Shown here: piece by piece, positions 1 to 6,772 of the stretch
How the letters are laid out: every line of letters starts with the position of its first letter
How positions within the stretch are numbered: position 1 is the first letter of the stretch
IMG/VR virus record: IMGVR_UViG_3300027494_000002
Coordinates: 1-33,084 of that record
Direction: 5' to 3' (one strand)
From: a virus
DNA length: 33,084 nucleotides
Translations under genes and position numbers: made by a program
The notes under the pieces: model-generated
What the model was told of the DNA's origin: nothing
Database searches by the model: none
The model's input: only the letters and a program-made list of their open reading frames with translations

Positions 1-114
1 CTCACCACACGTAGACATAAGTTGCGCACCTTCAGCTTGGTCTTGTGCTTGGTCAATAGCTACCATGCTGTCAGACGCAATTTGGATGCGGTAGTTAAAC
101 TGATCGTCATCACG
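1..114. repeat. Terminal direct repeat, copy 1 (contig overlap)
   Basis: These 114 bases are identical to 32971-33084. The repeat lies in the middle of the portal coding sequence, and the reading frame continues across the join. This fits a circular or circularly permuted genome opened at a random point better than a true packaging repeat, which would normally avoid splitting a gene. The unique length is then 32,970 bp. Confidence 0.95.
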
Positions 115-1719
115 ATAGAGAGCCATGATCTGTTCTTCCATCGCAGATACCATCATTGCTGGATCAATCGGCGGTGGTGGTAACGGCTGCATCTCTGGTG
201 GAATGTTTGGGTCTAGTGGCGGTGGTGGCGGTGTTGCTGGCACCAAAGGTAGCAATACCTGTGGAGCATCAGCCACATTCATGATCTTATTCTTTTCAAA
301 CATCGTAGTAACGATGACACCAAGATTTCCGATACCGTCAGAAATGAACTTAGTAAACATGTTCTGACGAACAATAAGACCGAGCGAAGACCACGCATTT
401 TCCAATCTGTTTGCGGTTGCTGTCTTATACTCGGCACTGGTACCACGTAGTAGATCGGATACTTTGAGTGTTTCATAAAGTTGGGTTAAAGCTGTTTGAC
501 GAGCGGCCTGTAGTGTTCCAAGTGCTTCTACGAATGGCGCAATGGGCATGAACTCAATGCTGTTCTGCAATCCACCACGAGCTTTATACGACGGCCAGTT
601 AATGGTTGGGACCATCTTTAAGTCACCAATCATCAGCTGTTCAATCTGACTACCAATAGCAGAATCGTACGTTGCATTGGTTCTAATGGCCTGAGTAACC
701 GCATGAATTCGAGTGGTCATTCTCTCGATTTCAAGGATCTGGTCTTTAACGTGAGAGTAGTCTGAGACTGGAATTACAGAATCCGGGTCTTGGCTTTGAG
801 CAATAACAACACAAGGGTAGAACTTCTCAAACTCAATCGGTGGCTCTGATTCCATGAGTAGCGATTTCTCGCCAGTCATTTGAATCCAGTAAACCTGACC
901 AGATTCATAGCACCAAATCTCGTAGACCTCTGCCTTACCTTCGTACTTCTCTCTGTCACGATTAAAGTCTTTCTTTATCGCCTCTGGGAAACTATCAAAC
1001 TTGAGTTTGTTACCTACGTCCTCACCAAACAAATTAACGGCTTGTTCACGGGTAAGGTAAGCTCTACGACCACGCCACTCTACCTCTGACTCGTTACGAG
1101 CATCAGAGCAAATGTAATCGTTATACTGAACTGTCTCTAGGATTGCTCGCTCATCCTCTTTAACCTCTACATCCATCGGGACGATCAGAGTATTACCAGG
1201 ACCAGCAACAAGAATATCAGTCGGTCCCTCGTAGGTTTCATTGTCAGAATCAACCAAAGTACCGTCTGGATTCTGAAACAATACCATTTCTTGCTTTTGG
1301 ACTTCTGATTCAAAAGCATACCGTGCCCAAAGAACCGCTTGGCCAGTAAGCAAAAATTGCAAAGCAGCGGTGTATCCAACCTGGTCAAAGTTAAATTCCA
1401 TGTCCATCTGATATTGGATGTTTCGCTCTAAAATAACAGCGGATGCCTCGTGCAAAGTACCACCAGAGCGTTTTCGTAGTGTCACTTCAGCTTTAGGTGT
1501 TGAAGAGTAATAAGCTGGTAGAAGAGTGTTTACACAGTACCACCACACATTCAAACGGCGCTCAGTATCGCGCATAATACCAATGTCTTTCTGAGCGTTA
1601 TAAACACGGATAGACTCTTCAGCCGCAGTAATAAACGTCTTTCGGCGCTCTAAGGCGAGGTTAATCTGACTCTTCCAATAAGCACCGGAGAAGCGTTTGA
1701 TTACTGATTCATCACTCAT
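1..1719 (-). CDS. Portal protein, N-terminal part (runs off the left edge)
   Basis: This is the dodecameric head-vertex channel through which DNA is packaged and ejected. The ATG at 1719 overlaps the terminase stop as ATGA. The frame stays open for 573 codons to base 1 and continues at 32970 down to 32161, giving 842 residues in all. The N-terminal half has the usual portal look: helical clamp-like segments, then aromatic stretches such as LNVWWYCVN near residue 55 and LLTGQAVLWARY near residue 125. Residues about 480-525 are a proline-rich linker (PPPPP runs). The rest is a long helical tail, described under the right-edge portion. Position directly after TerL is the standard packaging order. 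Identification rests on length, context and sequence character; I could not run a profile search. Confidence 0.85.
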   Translation of the reverse strand, partial: MSDESVIKRFSGAYWKSQINLALERRKTFITAAEESIRVYNAQKDIGIMRDTERRLNVWWYCVNTLLPAYYSSTPKAEVTLRKRSGGTLHEASAVILERNIQYQMDMEFNFDQVGYTAALQFLLTGQAVLWARYAFESEVQKQEMVLFQNPDGTLVDSDNETYEGPTDILVAGPGNTLIVPMDVEVKEDERAILETVQYNDYICSDARNESEVEWRGRRAYLTREQAVNLFGEDVGNKLKFDSFPEAIKKDFNRDREKYEGKAEVYEIWCYESGQVYWIQMTGEKSLLMESEPPIEFEKFYPCVVIAQSQDPDSVIPVSDYSHVKDQILEIERMTTRIHAVTQAIRTNATYDSAIGSQIEQLMIGDLKMVPTINWPSYKARGGLQNSIEFMPIAPFVEALGTLQAARQTALTQLYETLKVSDLLRGTSAEYKTATANRLENAWSSLGLIVRQNMFTKFISDGIGNLGVIVTTMFEKNKIMNVADAPQVLLPLVPATPPPPPLDPNIPPEMQPLPPPPIDPAMMVSAMEEQIMALYRDDDQFNYRIQIASDSMVAIDQAQDQAEGAQLMSTCGE

Positions 1720-3140
1720 ATTTTTGGCCTACTGGCTTGTTGGCGCATCTGCGCTATATACGCTTGTAACTTAATAACACCTTTATTGAAGACTTCAGCT
1801 GGTTGTTCCCAACTGCTCTCTATCAATCTTGCTTTGCACATGTAGCGCAACGCATCCATGCAATGGTCATCACCGGCGCTGTCGGCATCCTCCGGCTTCC
1901 GTTTGTCTATGGCCAAAGCGGGAAGGGTCTGAATGAGATACGGACACGTAGCAAAAATATACAGCAATGGTGGTTTATTAACCAACCTTTGTCTTATCTG
2001 AGACCAACCCGACAAACGATCATTGTCAGCCGCTCGAAACGGTGGATGTTTGTACTTTCCAAAAACCTGGGTAAGTTGGTCGTTAATGCTTGGCCCACCA
2101 TCGTGCTTAAAGATAGACGGGTCAGCATAGCCTAATGGATTTTCTCCGACGGAGAGAGAAGCAATTCGATTTGCCTGCTCAACGTTATCGACTCCTTTGC
2201 CCCACAATTCTCGATAAATAACGATGCTTCCTTTGGGATATTGGACTTCATTGCCGGAGTCATCCCTGCCAGAACTAACAGCACCCCATACAGCGGCAAA
2301 AGGACTACGAAAACCCCAATCGTAACCAAGATACCTAGGCCAATGTTTAGGCACGTTAAAAGGACTAACGATATGCTTGCTACTGAACTCAGGAAAGTAA
2401 CTGCCTTCATGGATCTCAAAGTCTCCCTCTAGCCACGCTCTAACTAACTCTGGACTACCAACCATGTGTAGTCGATTTATATACTCTGGGTCTTTTGCTA
2501 ACAGTATTTGGTTATCGTGTACTCTGGACGGTATATAAATGTAATCAAAGCCAGCACCGTTCGGCAGGTCTTTACGCAATAACTTCATGCCTTTCGGCGC
2601 AGGTCTAATAAACAGTTCTTTAAGCCAACTATGCCCAATGCCGCCTGGGTTAAAGGTAAGAATTACCTGTCCGCCTCCCTTGCCGCGTAATGCACCAAAC
2701 ATCTTCCAAATGGGCGATGGATCACCGTAGTTACCCGCCTCTTCTATCGCGCAATGACTCAGGTTTTGACCCTGATACTTCTCAGCGTCTCCATCATCTG
2801 CCAACGGACGAAACCGTAATCTGCCACCACCTAAAAACGTAAACTGCTTTTTTTGGTCCTGCCAGTGCGCTTTTAAAGGTAGGTAAATCTGTTTCGCTCG
2901 TTCAATAAGGTCGTCTGCTTGCGGTAGCTCTTTACGAAAGAAGATAGCGTTAAAGTCTTGGCCTAGCTGCTCTTGAACGATAGCAAACTTACCCAATACG
3001 CCATCAGTCTTACCGCCACCACGGGCACCGCCGTAGCCTATAAGAGTGATGGGACAATGTACTAATGTCTCCTGAGGACCGGACTGCGGAGCCCAAACGA
3101 TGTTTTCATCAATCCGTCTATCCGCAAGATAATCATCCAT
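1716..3140 (-). CDS. terL: Terminase large subunit (packaging ATPase/nuclease)
   Basis: This is the motor that cuts concatemeric DNA and pumps it through the portal. Walker A is GGARGGGKT (residues 37-45). Walker B with the catalytic acid is LSHCAIEEA (about 127-135). The C-terminal RNase H-like nuclease shows its acidic residues in LGYDWGF (D274), GYADPSIF (D340) and SAGDDHCMDALRYM (D424/D425 and D429). The length of 474 aa is normal for the family. The start overlaps the end of the upstream zinc-ribbon gene by 8 bases, and the end overlaps the portal start as ATGA, so translation of the three is probably coupled. All key motifs are intact. Confidence 0.97.
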   Translation of the reverse strand: MDDYLADRRIDENIVWAPQSGPQETLVHCPITLIGYGGARGGGKTDGVLGKFAIVQEQLGQDFNAIFFRKELPQADDLIERAKQIYLPLKAHWQDQKKQFTFLGGGRLRFRPLADDGDAEKYQGQNLSHCAIEEAGNYGDPSPIWKMFGALRGKGGGQVILTFNPGGIGHSWLKELFIRPAPKGMKLLRKDLPNGAGFDYIYIPSRVHDNQILLAKDPEYINRLHMVGSPELVRAWLEGDFEIHEGSYFPEFSSKHIVSPFNVPKHWPRYLGYDWGFRSPFAAVWGAVSSGRDDSGNEVQYPKGSIVIYRELWGKGVDNVEQANRIASLSVGENPLGYADPSIFKHDGGPSINDQLTQVFGKYKHPPFRAADNDRLSGWSQIRQRLVNKPPLLYIFATCPYLIQTLPALAIDKRKPEDADSAGDDHCMDALRYMCKARLIESSWEQPAEVFNKGVIKLQAYIAQMRQQASRPKI

Positions 3141-3318
3141 TTTTCAGCTTTTGGCAGTAAGCCCAAAACTCCTCCCAAATAGCCGGGTTAGTCCGTGGGT
3201 CAATCTCTTCCTCGCACTCTAAACAAATCTCAAACTCACCTGGCTCAATTTCGTTATCGACTACCGCCACGGCCCCACACTCAGGACACTTACAGTATCT
3301 CTCGGTCTGCTGGATCAT
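3133..3318 (-). CDS. Small zinc-ribbon protein
   Basis: This 61-aa acidic protein has two Cys pairs, CKCPECG near the N-terminus and CLEC near the middle, typical of a single zinc ribbon. I chose the ATG at 3318 because AGGTGG sits just upstream. A GTG two codons earlier (3324) is the alternative. It overlaps both neighbours and lies between the Lar-like gene and terL. The function is unknown. A protein- or nucleic acid-contact role is possible, but nothing in the sequence decides it. Confidence 0.75.
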   Translation of the reverse strand: MIQQTERYCKCPECGAVAVVDNEIEPGEFEICLECEEEIDPRTNPAIWEEFWAYCQKLKNG

Positions 3319-3493
3319 ACCCACCTGTCATTACCGCATTATCCCCATAAATCCGCTCCACACTACATGTAGGATTTTGGCAGTAAAAGTAGAAATCTTT
3401 ACCATCCACAACGCTAACGGTACTGATGTGATTACACCAGGGACACCGGCGGGCCTGTTCTGTCTCATCTTTCATGCGGTGTTCAATGCCCAT
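3290..3493 (-). CDS. Lar-like zinc-finger protein
   Basis: This 67-aa protein has a CPWCN knuckle near residue 17 and a second pair in YCQNPTCSVE near residue 40, followed by YGDNAV. The pattern CPxC...CxNxxC...G..A is that of Lar-type restriction-alleviation and related phage zinc proteins. Lar of the Rac prophage dampens type I restriction, but many small phage proteins share the fold without known function. The role here is therefore a guess from motif only. The ATG overlaps the previous stop (TAATG) and has AGGA upstream. Confidence 0.7.
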   Translation of the reverse strand: MGIEHRMKDETEQARRCPWCNHISTVSVVDGKDFYFYCQNPTCSVERIYGDNAVMTGGYDPADREIL

Positions 3494-3912
3494 TATTCCT
3501 CCGGTGGCTTAGGCAGCGGCATCCAGTGGGTAAAGTTTTTTATTGAAACATTGCCAGCGTCTCCCCAATAAATCATGGTGTCGTTGCAATGTGACTTGTA
3601 TTCCCAACTAGAAACTCCTGCTTGGTGCGCTGTTTTATTCCACCATAAAACTTCTGTTTCTGGTGGCGGTAGCCGATCCTTAACGCTGATCCAACCGCTA
3701 GAAGGGTTCACATCAACCATCTTCTCCATGTCGAGAATATGCTCGCAACTATCCGGCTTTTCTGGGGAGTTCATTGCGGCTTGGTAGCCAGCGAGAAATG
3801 CCATCCTATCTTTTGTCATAAGCTGCTGCTTGCGAATTGAATCTGGTACGCCTTGCAACCCAAACTCTGCATACTCCTCTGCCATCTGCTCAGGTGTTTT
3901 TACTTCTTCCAT
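3493..3912 (-). CDS. DUF551-containing protein
   Basis: The C-terminal half (about residues 73-139) reads WISVKDRLPPPETEVLWWN at its start and THWMPLPKPPE at its end, the signature of DUF551, a small domain common in phages and prophages of proteobacteria. The N-terminal half (about residues 1-60) is helical and contains MAFLAGYQAAM. This resembles the short N-terminal domains often fused to DUF551 in phage accessory genes. No biochemical role is established for the family. The start overlaps the end of the preceding zinc-ribbon gene by 13 bases, and the stop forms TAATG with the next gene. Confidence 0.85.
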   Translation of the reverse strand: MEEVKTPEQMAEEYAEFGLQGVPDSIRKQQLMTKDRMAFLAGYQAAMNSPEKPDSCEHILDMEKMVDVNPSSGWISVKDRLPPPETEVLWWNKTAHQAGVSSWEYKSHCNDTMIYWGDAGNVSIKNFTHWMPLPKPPEE

Positions 3913-4112
3913 TCTTCTCCATGCTCCCTATTCCAGTACCAGTCGTACTCCTTATAAGTAATCCGACTGTACCTACAACTGTTCCACGCCTTGCACCGCA
4001 AGCACTGTATGTAAGGCTTCTCAGTCACACCAATCCCACGGTGCTCGCACTTCTTGCAGATAAAACAGACCAATGTTGGCAGTCTGACGCTGTTAATCTT
4101 CGACCTAACCAC
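3900..4112 (-). CDS. Small zinc-ribbon protein, GTG start
   Basis: This 70-aa protein has CFICKKC near residue 16 and CLRCKAWNSC near residue 37, a plausible four-cysteine zinc ribbon, followed by an aromatic, basic tail (YKEYDWYWNREHGEEW). A stop codon lies two codons upstream of the GTG at 4112, and no ATG occurs in the frame, so GTG is the likeliest start. No good ribosome-binding site is visible, and the start is uncertain. It is the first of four compact genes between the two terminase subunits. Confidence 0.65.
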   Translation of the reverse strand: MVRSKINSVRLPTLVCFICKKCEHRGIGVTEKPYIQCLRCKAWNSCRYSRITYKEYDWYWNREHGEEWKK

Positions 4113-4182
4113 AAATCATGTACCGGAGCAGGAAACAGCAAAAACGCTCACCACTAACGAACCATTGGCCTATGTCTACATA

Positions 4183-4605
4183 CTACGTATCCTCATCCTT
4201 CGACAGATACTTTTGTACAAATTCATCCTTACTCATCGGCTTACTACTAACCACAGCACGTATCTCTCCAACATGCTCAATAACCTGCTGCTCACTCCAT
4301 CCCAACTTAGTCTTTAACAAATGCAACAATATCGGAGTATTCCCATTCATAGCCTCAGCTATCGCAACACTCGCTAAACCTCTCTGCATCGACGCTACAC
4401 CCTCCAAATAATCCTCCAAATAATACTTATCCAAAACATACGGCGATATGCGCGCAGCAACCGAAGCATTGCCCTTCGACAACCCAAGCCTACCTAAATC
4501 ACGCACCTGAGACGCTAAATCCTCGTCACGAACATGACTCACACTATGAGGTCGCTCCTTCAAAACAGGTGGTAAAACTTCTAGCTCTTTCGTTTCATCA
4601 TCCAT
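4183..4605 (-). CDS. terS: Terminase small subunit (DNA recognition)
   Basis: This is the packaging-site recognition subunit that delivers DNA to TerL. The 140-aa product has an N-terminal helical region (about residues 25-60, VRDEDLASQVRDLGRLG) compatible with an HTH. A central helical part (YLEDYLEGVASMQRGLASVA) follows, then a C-terminal SKDEFVQKYLSKDED likely to contact TerL. Size and position fit TerS. The identification leans on context, since four small genes separate it from terL. The ATG at 4605 has no clear Shine-Dalgarno sequence; an alternative start further in is possible. Confidence 0.75.
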   Translation of the reverse strand: MDDETKELEVLPPVLKERPHSVSHVRDEDLASQVRDLGRLGLSKGNASVAARISPYVLDKYYLEDYLEGVASMQRGLASVAIAEAMNGNTPILLHLLKTKLGWSEQQVIEHVGEIRAVVSSKPMSKDEFVQKYLSKDEDT

Positions 4606-4813
4606 AATGGTGTTTGATTTATGATAGACGGGAAATTTTTGGGGGAGAGGGTATATACATGTAACCGGTACCCTTGCGTTTCCGATTTGAAACTGAAAAC
4701 GAAAACGTAGCTCTATTAGGGAATTCTACCCGATACTTTTCTAATCGGATTAGGTACTTAGCTTTTAGTTTATTAGTTTTCTGGTTCTCGTAAGGTAGGA
4801 CCATACCAGATAA
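4606..4813. other. Intergenic gap before terS with dyads
   Basis: This stretch of about 208 bases lies between the XRE-like gene and terS. It holds a perfect 13-bp palindrome, CTAATCGGATTAG (4741-4753). It also holds a 6-bp dyad AGGGTA/TACCCT (4648-4653 and 4669-4674), whose loop contains the self-complementary GTATATAC. A 61-codon open frame on the minus strand (4619-4804) has no ribosome-binding site and an unconvincing composition, so I treat the gap as non-coding. It could hold a regulated late promoter or a pac-like site, but no sigma-70 promoter stands out. Confidence 0.45.
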
Positions 4814-5092
4814 CTATGCGCACTCACTCAACAAATTAAGAAACTCACGCGGAGCTAGTCCACTCAACTCATGCAGACATAGCAGTTCCGCTACGTGATA
4901 CATACGCTTGCTACGTTCTCTGTAGCGCCATTGTGTAGGCGTTATACCTATTAGCTTAGCTGCGTATGTCTGACTTGCTTGCAGGTGTTGTCTGACGCGC
5001 AGATACACATTGCACTTAGGATACGGCATTGCGTGTCGATAATTCCCCACCCAATATTTTTCGCGTAGTGCTGTAGCTCTTTTAATTGTCAT
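4814..5092 (-). CDS. XRE-like helix-turn-helix regulator
   Basis: This 92-aa basic protein has an HTH-like core at about residues 33-62: VRQHLQASQTYAAKLIGITP followed by TQWRYRERSKR. It resembles the XRE/Cro pattern of helix 2, turn, recognition helix and a W-x-R-x-E-R closing motif. A short helical tail (VAELLCLHELSGL) may dimerise. It is the first gene of the leftward unit, facing the control region with two tandem palindromes at 5171-5205, so binding there and controlling early or late transcription is a natural inference. It is too small for a CI-type cleavable repressor. No lysogeny genes accompany it. Confidence 0.7.
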   Translation of the reverse strand: MTIKRATALREKYWVGNYRHAMPYPKCNVYLRVRQHLQASQTYAAKLIGITPTQWRYRERSKRMYHVAELLCLHELSGLAPREFLNLLSECA

Positions 5093-5170
5093 AGCTTCTG
5101 TGGTGTCTCCAGAATTGTAGCAATAAGGGAGTATAACTTGTTGAAAGTAACCACTAGATCATCACCATGG

Positions 5171-5205
5171 TACGCATATTTTGCGTAGTATGCAAAGTTT
5201 GCATA
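5171..5205. promoter_or_regulatory. Two tandem 17-bp palindromes, likely operators
   Basis: The first site is TACGCATATTTTGCGTA (5171-5187, 6-bp arms). The second is TATGCAAAGTTTGCATA (5189-5205, perfect 8-bp arms around one base). Both are 17 bp, separated by one base, with the shared pattern TAYGCA...TGCRTA. Centre spacing is 18 bp, so bound dimers would lie at a constant but not identical helical face. The form is that of a phage operator pair. The binding protein is unknown; the adjacent XRE-like protein is the first candidate. Confidence 0.7.
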
Positions 5206-5402
5206 GTTAGGTAGGCGTGTTGGTGCTTGGGTAAAGCGTGGTTAGTCGCGGGTTGCATGAGTTGTACTGTATAGTTCTGTACGACGATGAGTCATAGGTT
5301 TTATTCAACAGAAACTTCACTTTTTTTCACTTTTCTTGTGAATACGTTTTAAGTGTCAGTAATCTTTACAAATAATTCTTTATAATCTTTTTGAATCTTT
5401 TC

Positions 5403-5431
5403 TTGCGCGGGTTCATCTTATCCATTACTAT
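5403..5431 (+). promoter_or_regulatory. Possible rightward early promoter
   Basis: TTGCGC at 5403-5408 and TACTAT at 5426-5431 are separated by 17 bp. The match to sigma-70 is only partial (3/6 and 4/6). It would start a transcript about 40 bases before the 27-codon gene. Position favours it more than sequence does. Confidence 0.3.
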
Positions 5432-5478
5432 GTAATCATAGTCAGTGATTAGACTGATTAACGAATGGAGATAAGACT

Positions 5479-5562
5479 ATGACAGTATGCCTACAACTCT
5501 TATGCGCAGCCGCTAACTTCGCAGCTTGGTACCTCATCCTGGTTGCTTTTTGGAGCTTTTAA
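5479..5562 (+). CDS. Tiny membrane peptide (27 aa)
   Basis: The ATG at 5479 follows GGAGAT with good spacing. The 27-aa product is almost entirely hydrophobic (for example AAANFAAWYLILVAFWSF), so it would be a single membrane helix. It ends two bases before the next gene's ATG, whose own Shine-Dalgarno is poor, so it may also act as a translational lead-in. It is the first gene of the early unit. No homologue is recognised. Confidence 0.55.
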   Translation: MTVCLQLLCAAANFAAWYLILVAFWSF

Positions 5563-5564
5563 CT

Positions 5565-5888
5565 ATGAAACCTCTACTTTTTACGTTAGCCCTACTGACC
5601 CCAATTACCGCGTTTGCTCAAAGCTGGTCAGTTGATGACATACCCGGCTTAGTCCCTAACCAGGTTGTGCCTGTTGTACCCAACGTACCTGCACCACCAA
5701 ACTATTACGGCATCGCTGACGGTGCGTACCGTAACGGGTACACGGTCGTAGAAACAGAGCGTCAACAATTTGATCCATATCGCGCCGCTACTGGCTTTAT
5801 GGATCCATTCTATAAACAACGAACGATTCAAGTCGTTCCGAATGACAGTAACGGCGCACCTGATCAGCCATGGGTATTGGGTAAATGA
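5565..5888 (+). CDS. Small exported proline-rich protein
   Basis: This 107-aa product has a clear signal peptide: MKPLLFTLALL core, with cleavage likely after AFA at residue 18. The mature part is rich in Pro and Val early (VPNQVVPVVPNVPAPP), then a polar Tyr-containing region. The start at 5565 is chosen because the signal peptide begins there; upstream in-frame codons add nothing sensible. It probably ends up in the periplasm. With its lipoprotein and membrane neighbours, it could act on the host envelope or against superinfection. No family recognised. Confidence 0.7.
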   Translation: MKPLLFTLALLTPITAFAQSWSVDDIPGLVPNQVVPVVPNVPAPPNYYGIADGAYRNGYTVVETERQQFDPYRAATGFMDPFYKQRTIQVVPNDSNGAPDQPWVLGK

Positions 5889-5889
5889 G

Positions 5890-5942
5890 TAGCCTCAGAA
5901 CGTCATACGTGGCGTTCTTTAGGCTAGTCAATTCCGACTAGC
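5890..5942 (+). promoter_or_regulatory. Overlapping alternative hairpins in early leader
   Basis: Hairpin A pairs TAGCCT (5890-5895) and AGAACG (5897-5902) with CGTTCT (5913-5918) and AGGCTA (5921-5926). Hairpin B pairs GCTAGTC (5923-5929) with GACTAGC (5936-5942). The 3' arm of A shares 5923-5926 with the 5' arm of B, so full forms cannot coexist. No U-tract follows, so it is not a simple terminator. It lies between the exported-protein and lipoprotein genes. Confidence 0.5.
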
Positions 5943-5975
5943 TGGGAAGCAGTACGACGTTAATTGGAGGGTTTT

Positions 5976-6254
5976 ATGCGTGTTCTAAGCGTAGGTATTT
6001 TGTGTTGTTTGTTATCGGGTTGTGGCGTGTTGTCAGATGGTGTGCTGATTTACGGAACGCCAGCGGGAATTAAAGCTTACCACGATGGTGTCATAGGCAC
6101 CGTCGCGCAAGCTAAGACTACACGACCAAACGGCAATACGGCGTATTGGCAACAGCGTGAGGTTGAGACTCAAAAATTGAGTGTATGGGAAACATTAAGT
6201 AAGGGATTAATCGCAAGTGCAAAGGAGGCAAAAGACAATGAGCAAAGCAATTAG
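5976..6254 (+). CDS. Small lipoprotein
   Basis: This 92-aa protein has a type II signal peptide with lipobox LSGC (residues 13-16), so Cys16 would be lipidated after cleavage. The start at 5976 is set by GGAGG five bases upstream. A TTG four codons earlier is not favoured. The mature chain is short and polar with a helical C-terminus. Some phage lipoproteins block receptors against superinfecting phage (T5 Llp) or act as outer spanins. This one is early, not in the lysis cassette, and not proline-rich, so exclusion is the likelier role, by inference only. It overlaps the next gene by 17 bases. Confidence 0.8.
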   Translation: MRVLSVGILCCLLSGCGVLSDGVLIYGTPAGIKAYHDGVIGTVAQAKTTRPNGNTAYWQQREVETQKLSVWETLSKGLIASAKEAKDNEQSN

Positions 6255-6465
6255 TTGGTTTTTGACAACAGCGACGATCATCGGCGTACCTGTCACGCTG
6301 GGATTAATATTAACAGGCGTTGAAAGGTCATTTCATACGCTGACGTGCGAAACGTTGCGTTATGGATGCTCTCGCAGTCTGTTCCACCAGGTGAGTTACA
6401 TCGTTGACCAGGTGGACAGTGCGCACGATGTGGTGCTGACACCTGCGCCGAAGTCTAAGAAGTAG
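6238..6465 (+). CDS. Small single-pass membrane protein
   Basis: This 75-aa product starts at ATG 6238 after a strong AAAGGAGG. Residues about 5-26 (WFLTTATIIGVPVTLGLILTG) form a membrane helix. The rest is a short polar domain with two cysteines (CETLRYGC) and a basic end. It overlaps the lipoprotein gene, which suggests coupled expression and perhaps a joint envelope function. Not recognised. Confidence 0.7.
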   Translation: MSKAISWFLTTATIIGVPVTLGLILTGVERSFHTLTCETLRYGCSRSLFHQVSYIVDQVDSAHDVVLTPAPKSKK

Positions 6466-6568
6466 TATGTACTCATAGGTGTAGAAGTAGTATGAATAGG
6501 AAAGCAAAACGTTTTTAGGTTTAAAAATATTTTGCAAAATTGAAGTTAAAACCAAAATGGAGACAAAA

Positions 6569-6772
6569 ATGGACATAGTGACACTAAAGGAATGGAAACT
6601 CCTCATGCGACATAACGATGTCGAATTCTGGGTTAGAGCCACGCGAGATGGCGAAAGATTGATTCTTGAGCCAGAGCAAGGATGGAATCAGATTGCGGCA
6701 GAAACTCAAGTAGCGCCAGAGTGTTTGGCAGAACAAATTGACGAGGCTGTGTTTTATTTTGGGGGTCTATAA
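6569..6772 (+). CDS. Small acidic hypothetical protein
   Basis: This is a 67-aa protein. ATG 6569 is chosen because GGAG lies 7-10 bases upstream, inside a longer frame that opens at 6557. It is acidic with several tryptophans, and no motif is recognised. The stop overlaps the start of the Erf gene as TAATG, so it is probably co-translated with the annealing protein. A role in recombination is inferred from position only. Confidence 0.65.
   Translation: MDIVTLKEWKLLMRHNDVEFWVRATRDGERLILEPEQGWNQIAAETQVAPECLAEQIDEAVFYFGGL

Larger units (their letters stand above)
5093..5478. other. Divergent control region
   Basis: This 386-bp AT-rich stretch has no gene on either strand. It separates the leftward XRE-like gene from the rightward early unit. 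It contains the tandem palindromes at 5171-5205 and a possible rightward promoter at 5403-5431. A stray TATAAT at 5381 lacks a partner -35. The last 20 bases carry the ribosome-binding site of the 27-codon gene. No convincing leftward promoter was identified by eye. Confidence 0.7.

Noticed and set aside
1-114. T7-like direct terminal repeat
   Set aside because: The repeat interrupts the portal gene and rejoins in frame, so it is an assembly overlap of a circular contig.
125-367. Gly-rich plus-strand frame (GGGGG runs)
   Set aside because: It is the antisense of the portal's proline-rich linker, in a fully coding minus-strand region.
4619-4804. A 61-codon minus-strand frame before terS
   Set aside because: No ribosome-binding site, unlikely composition, and the region contains dyads and other regulatory-looking structure.
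5381-5386. TATAAT as a -10 element
   Set aside because: No -35 at suitable distance; TTTACA lies only 10 bp upstream. AT-rich background makes chance likely.
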